Part shown: in pieces, positions 5,295-5,698 of the stretch
How positions within the stretch are numbered: position 1 is the first letter of the stretch
Layout: each line of letters opens with the position of its first letter
NCBI GenBank assembly: GCA_017307315.1
Contig: JAFKFF010000188.1
Coordinates: 1-5,698 of the forward strand
Source: Alphaproteobacteria bacterium
GTDB taxonomy: Bacteria; Pseudomonadota; Alphaproteobacteria; Micropepsales; Micropepsaceae
Direction: 5' to 3'
DNA length: 5,698 nucleotides
Translations under genes and position numbers: made by a program
The notes under the pieces: generated by a model
Database searches by the model: none
The model's input: only the letters and a program-made list of their open reading frames with translations
Told to the model about the DNA's origin: nothing

Positions 5295-5698
5295 TTATTG
5301 CGCCGGCGGCGTGGCTGGCGGCGCCTTGGCCTTTTGCTTGGCCTGCTCGGTCATGGAATCATGGGCGCCCGAGAAGCCGTTCAACGACACTTTCAGGTCG
5401 TAATTCTTGCCATCGTCGGCCTTGACCTTGACCAACGCGCTGTCGCCGGCATGGCTCAGCTGATCGATGAGCGAATTGTCGACCAAGGTTTCGACATAGC
5501 AGCCGGCGCGGTCGCAGCGGCGATAGGGCATCGGCTTGCCCTCGAAGCTGGCGGCATGCAGCGTCACCCCTGCCGGGATCGAGACGCCGAGCGGCACGGA
5601 AATCTGGACCGCATGGCGGTCGAGATGGGGGATATAGGCGATGGACAGCGCCACGACGCGCTGCTGGCTGTCCTTGTCGTTCTGCTGCTGGAACATGT
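5295..5698 (-). CDS. Invasion-associated locus B (IalB) family protein, C-terminal part
   Basis: About 133 residues of a protein whose 5' end lies beyond the right edge. The pattern VQISVPLGVSIPAGVTLHAA, then GKPMPYRRCDRAGCYVETLV with its C-x4-C pair, and LKVSLNGFSGAHDSM is that of the IalB family, named from a Bartonella locus linked to red-cell invasion. The family is widespread in non-pathogenic alphaproteobacteria, usually exported, and of unknown biochemical role, so no invasion function is implied. The C-terminus adds a low-complexity tail (KQKAKAPPATPPAQ) before a TAA stop. The methionine at the window edge is probably internal: family members have a signal peptide and about 60-80 further residues upstream. 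The frame is intact as far as seen. It converges on msrB with a shared terminator between them. Confidence 0.85.
   Translation of the reverse strand, partial: MFQQQNDKDSQQRVVALSIAYIPHLDRHAVQISVPLGVSIPAGVTLHAASFEGKPMPYRRCDRAGCYVETLVDNSLIDQLSHAGDSALVKVKADDGKNYDLKVSLNGFSGAHDSMTEQAKQKAKAPPATPPAQ

Overview
The window is GC-rich DNA that most likely comes from an alphaproteobacterium. The evidence is the xseB–dxs–tlyA gene order, the DXS sequence style ([15 protein letters not shown]), an IalB-family protein, and a textbook EcfG-type stress promoter (GGAAC-N16-CGTT) in front of a CsbD-family gene. I cannot name the genus from the sequence alone.

Layout. Positions 1-4718 are all read from the minus strand. 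From right to left they hold csbD with its own EcfG promoter and terminator, sppA (long-form signal peptide peptidase), a 190-nt leader with a consensus -10 box and a strong terminator, xseB (exonuclease VII small subunit), dxs (first enzyme of the MEP isoprenoid pathway) and the 5' end of tlyA. To the right, msrB (methionine sulfoxide reductase B) is on the plus strand, divergent from csbD. A bidirectional hairpin terminator separates it from the 3' part of a minus-strand IalB-family gene that runs off the right edge.

The window is not ordinary housekeeping DNA in three respects. First, the two downstream genes of the xseB–dxs–tlyA group are broken. dxs has a net deletion of about 43 nt with a frameshift at 790-791, and tlyA has an in-frame TGA at codon 32, with the expected protein continuing in frame after it. 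Both are either real lesions or consensus errors. Second, the leader before xseB has three segments that can form two mutually exclusive hairpins: a 12-bp antiterminator-like pairing, and a 16-position terminator followed by seven U. This looks like a transcription attenuator. Third, msrB has homologous-looking coding sequence upstream of its first ATG but no usable start codon there.

Functionally the neighbourhood is mixed: isoprenoid precursor synthesis and DNA repair (dxs, xseB), membrane proteolysis (sppA), stress protection and oxidative repair (csbD, msrB), and an envelope-associated protein (IalB family). I saw no mobile element, CRISPR array, tRNA or rRNA gene.
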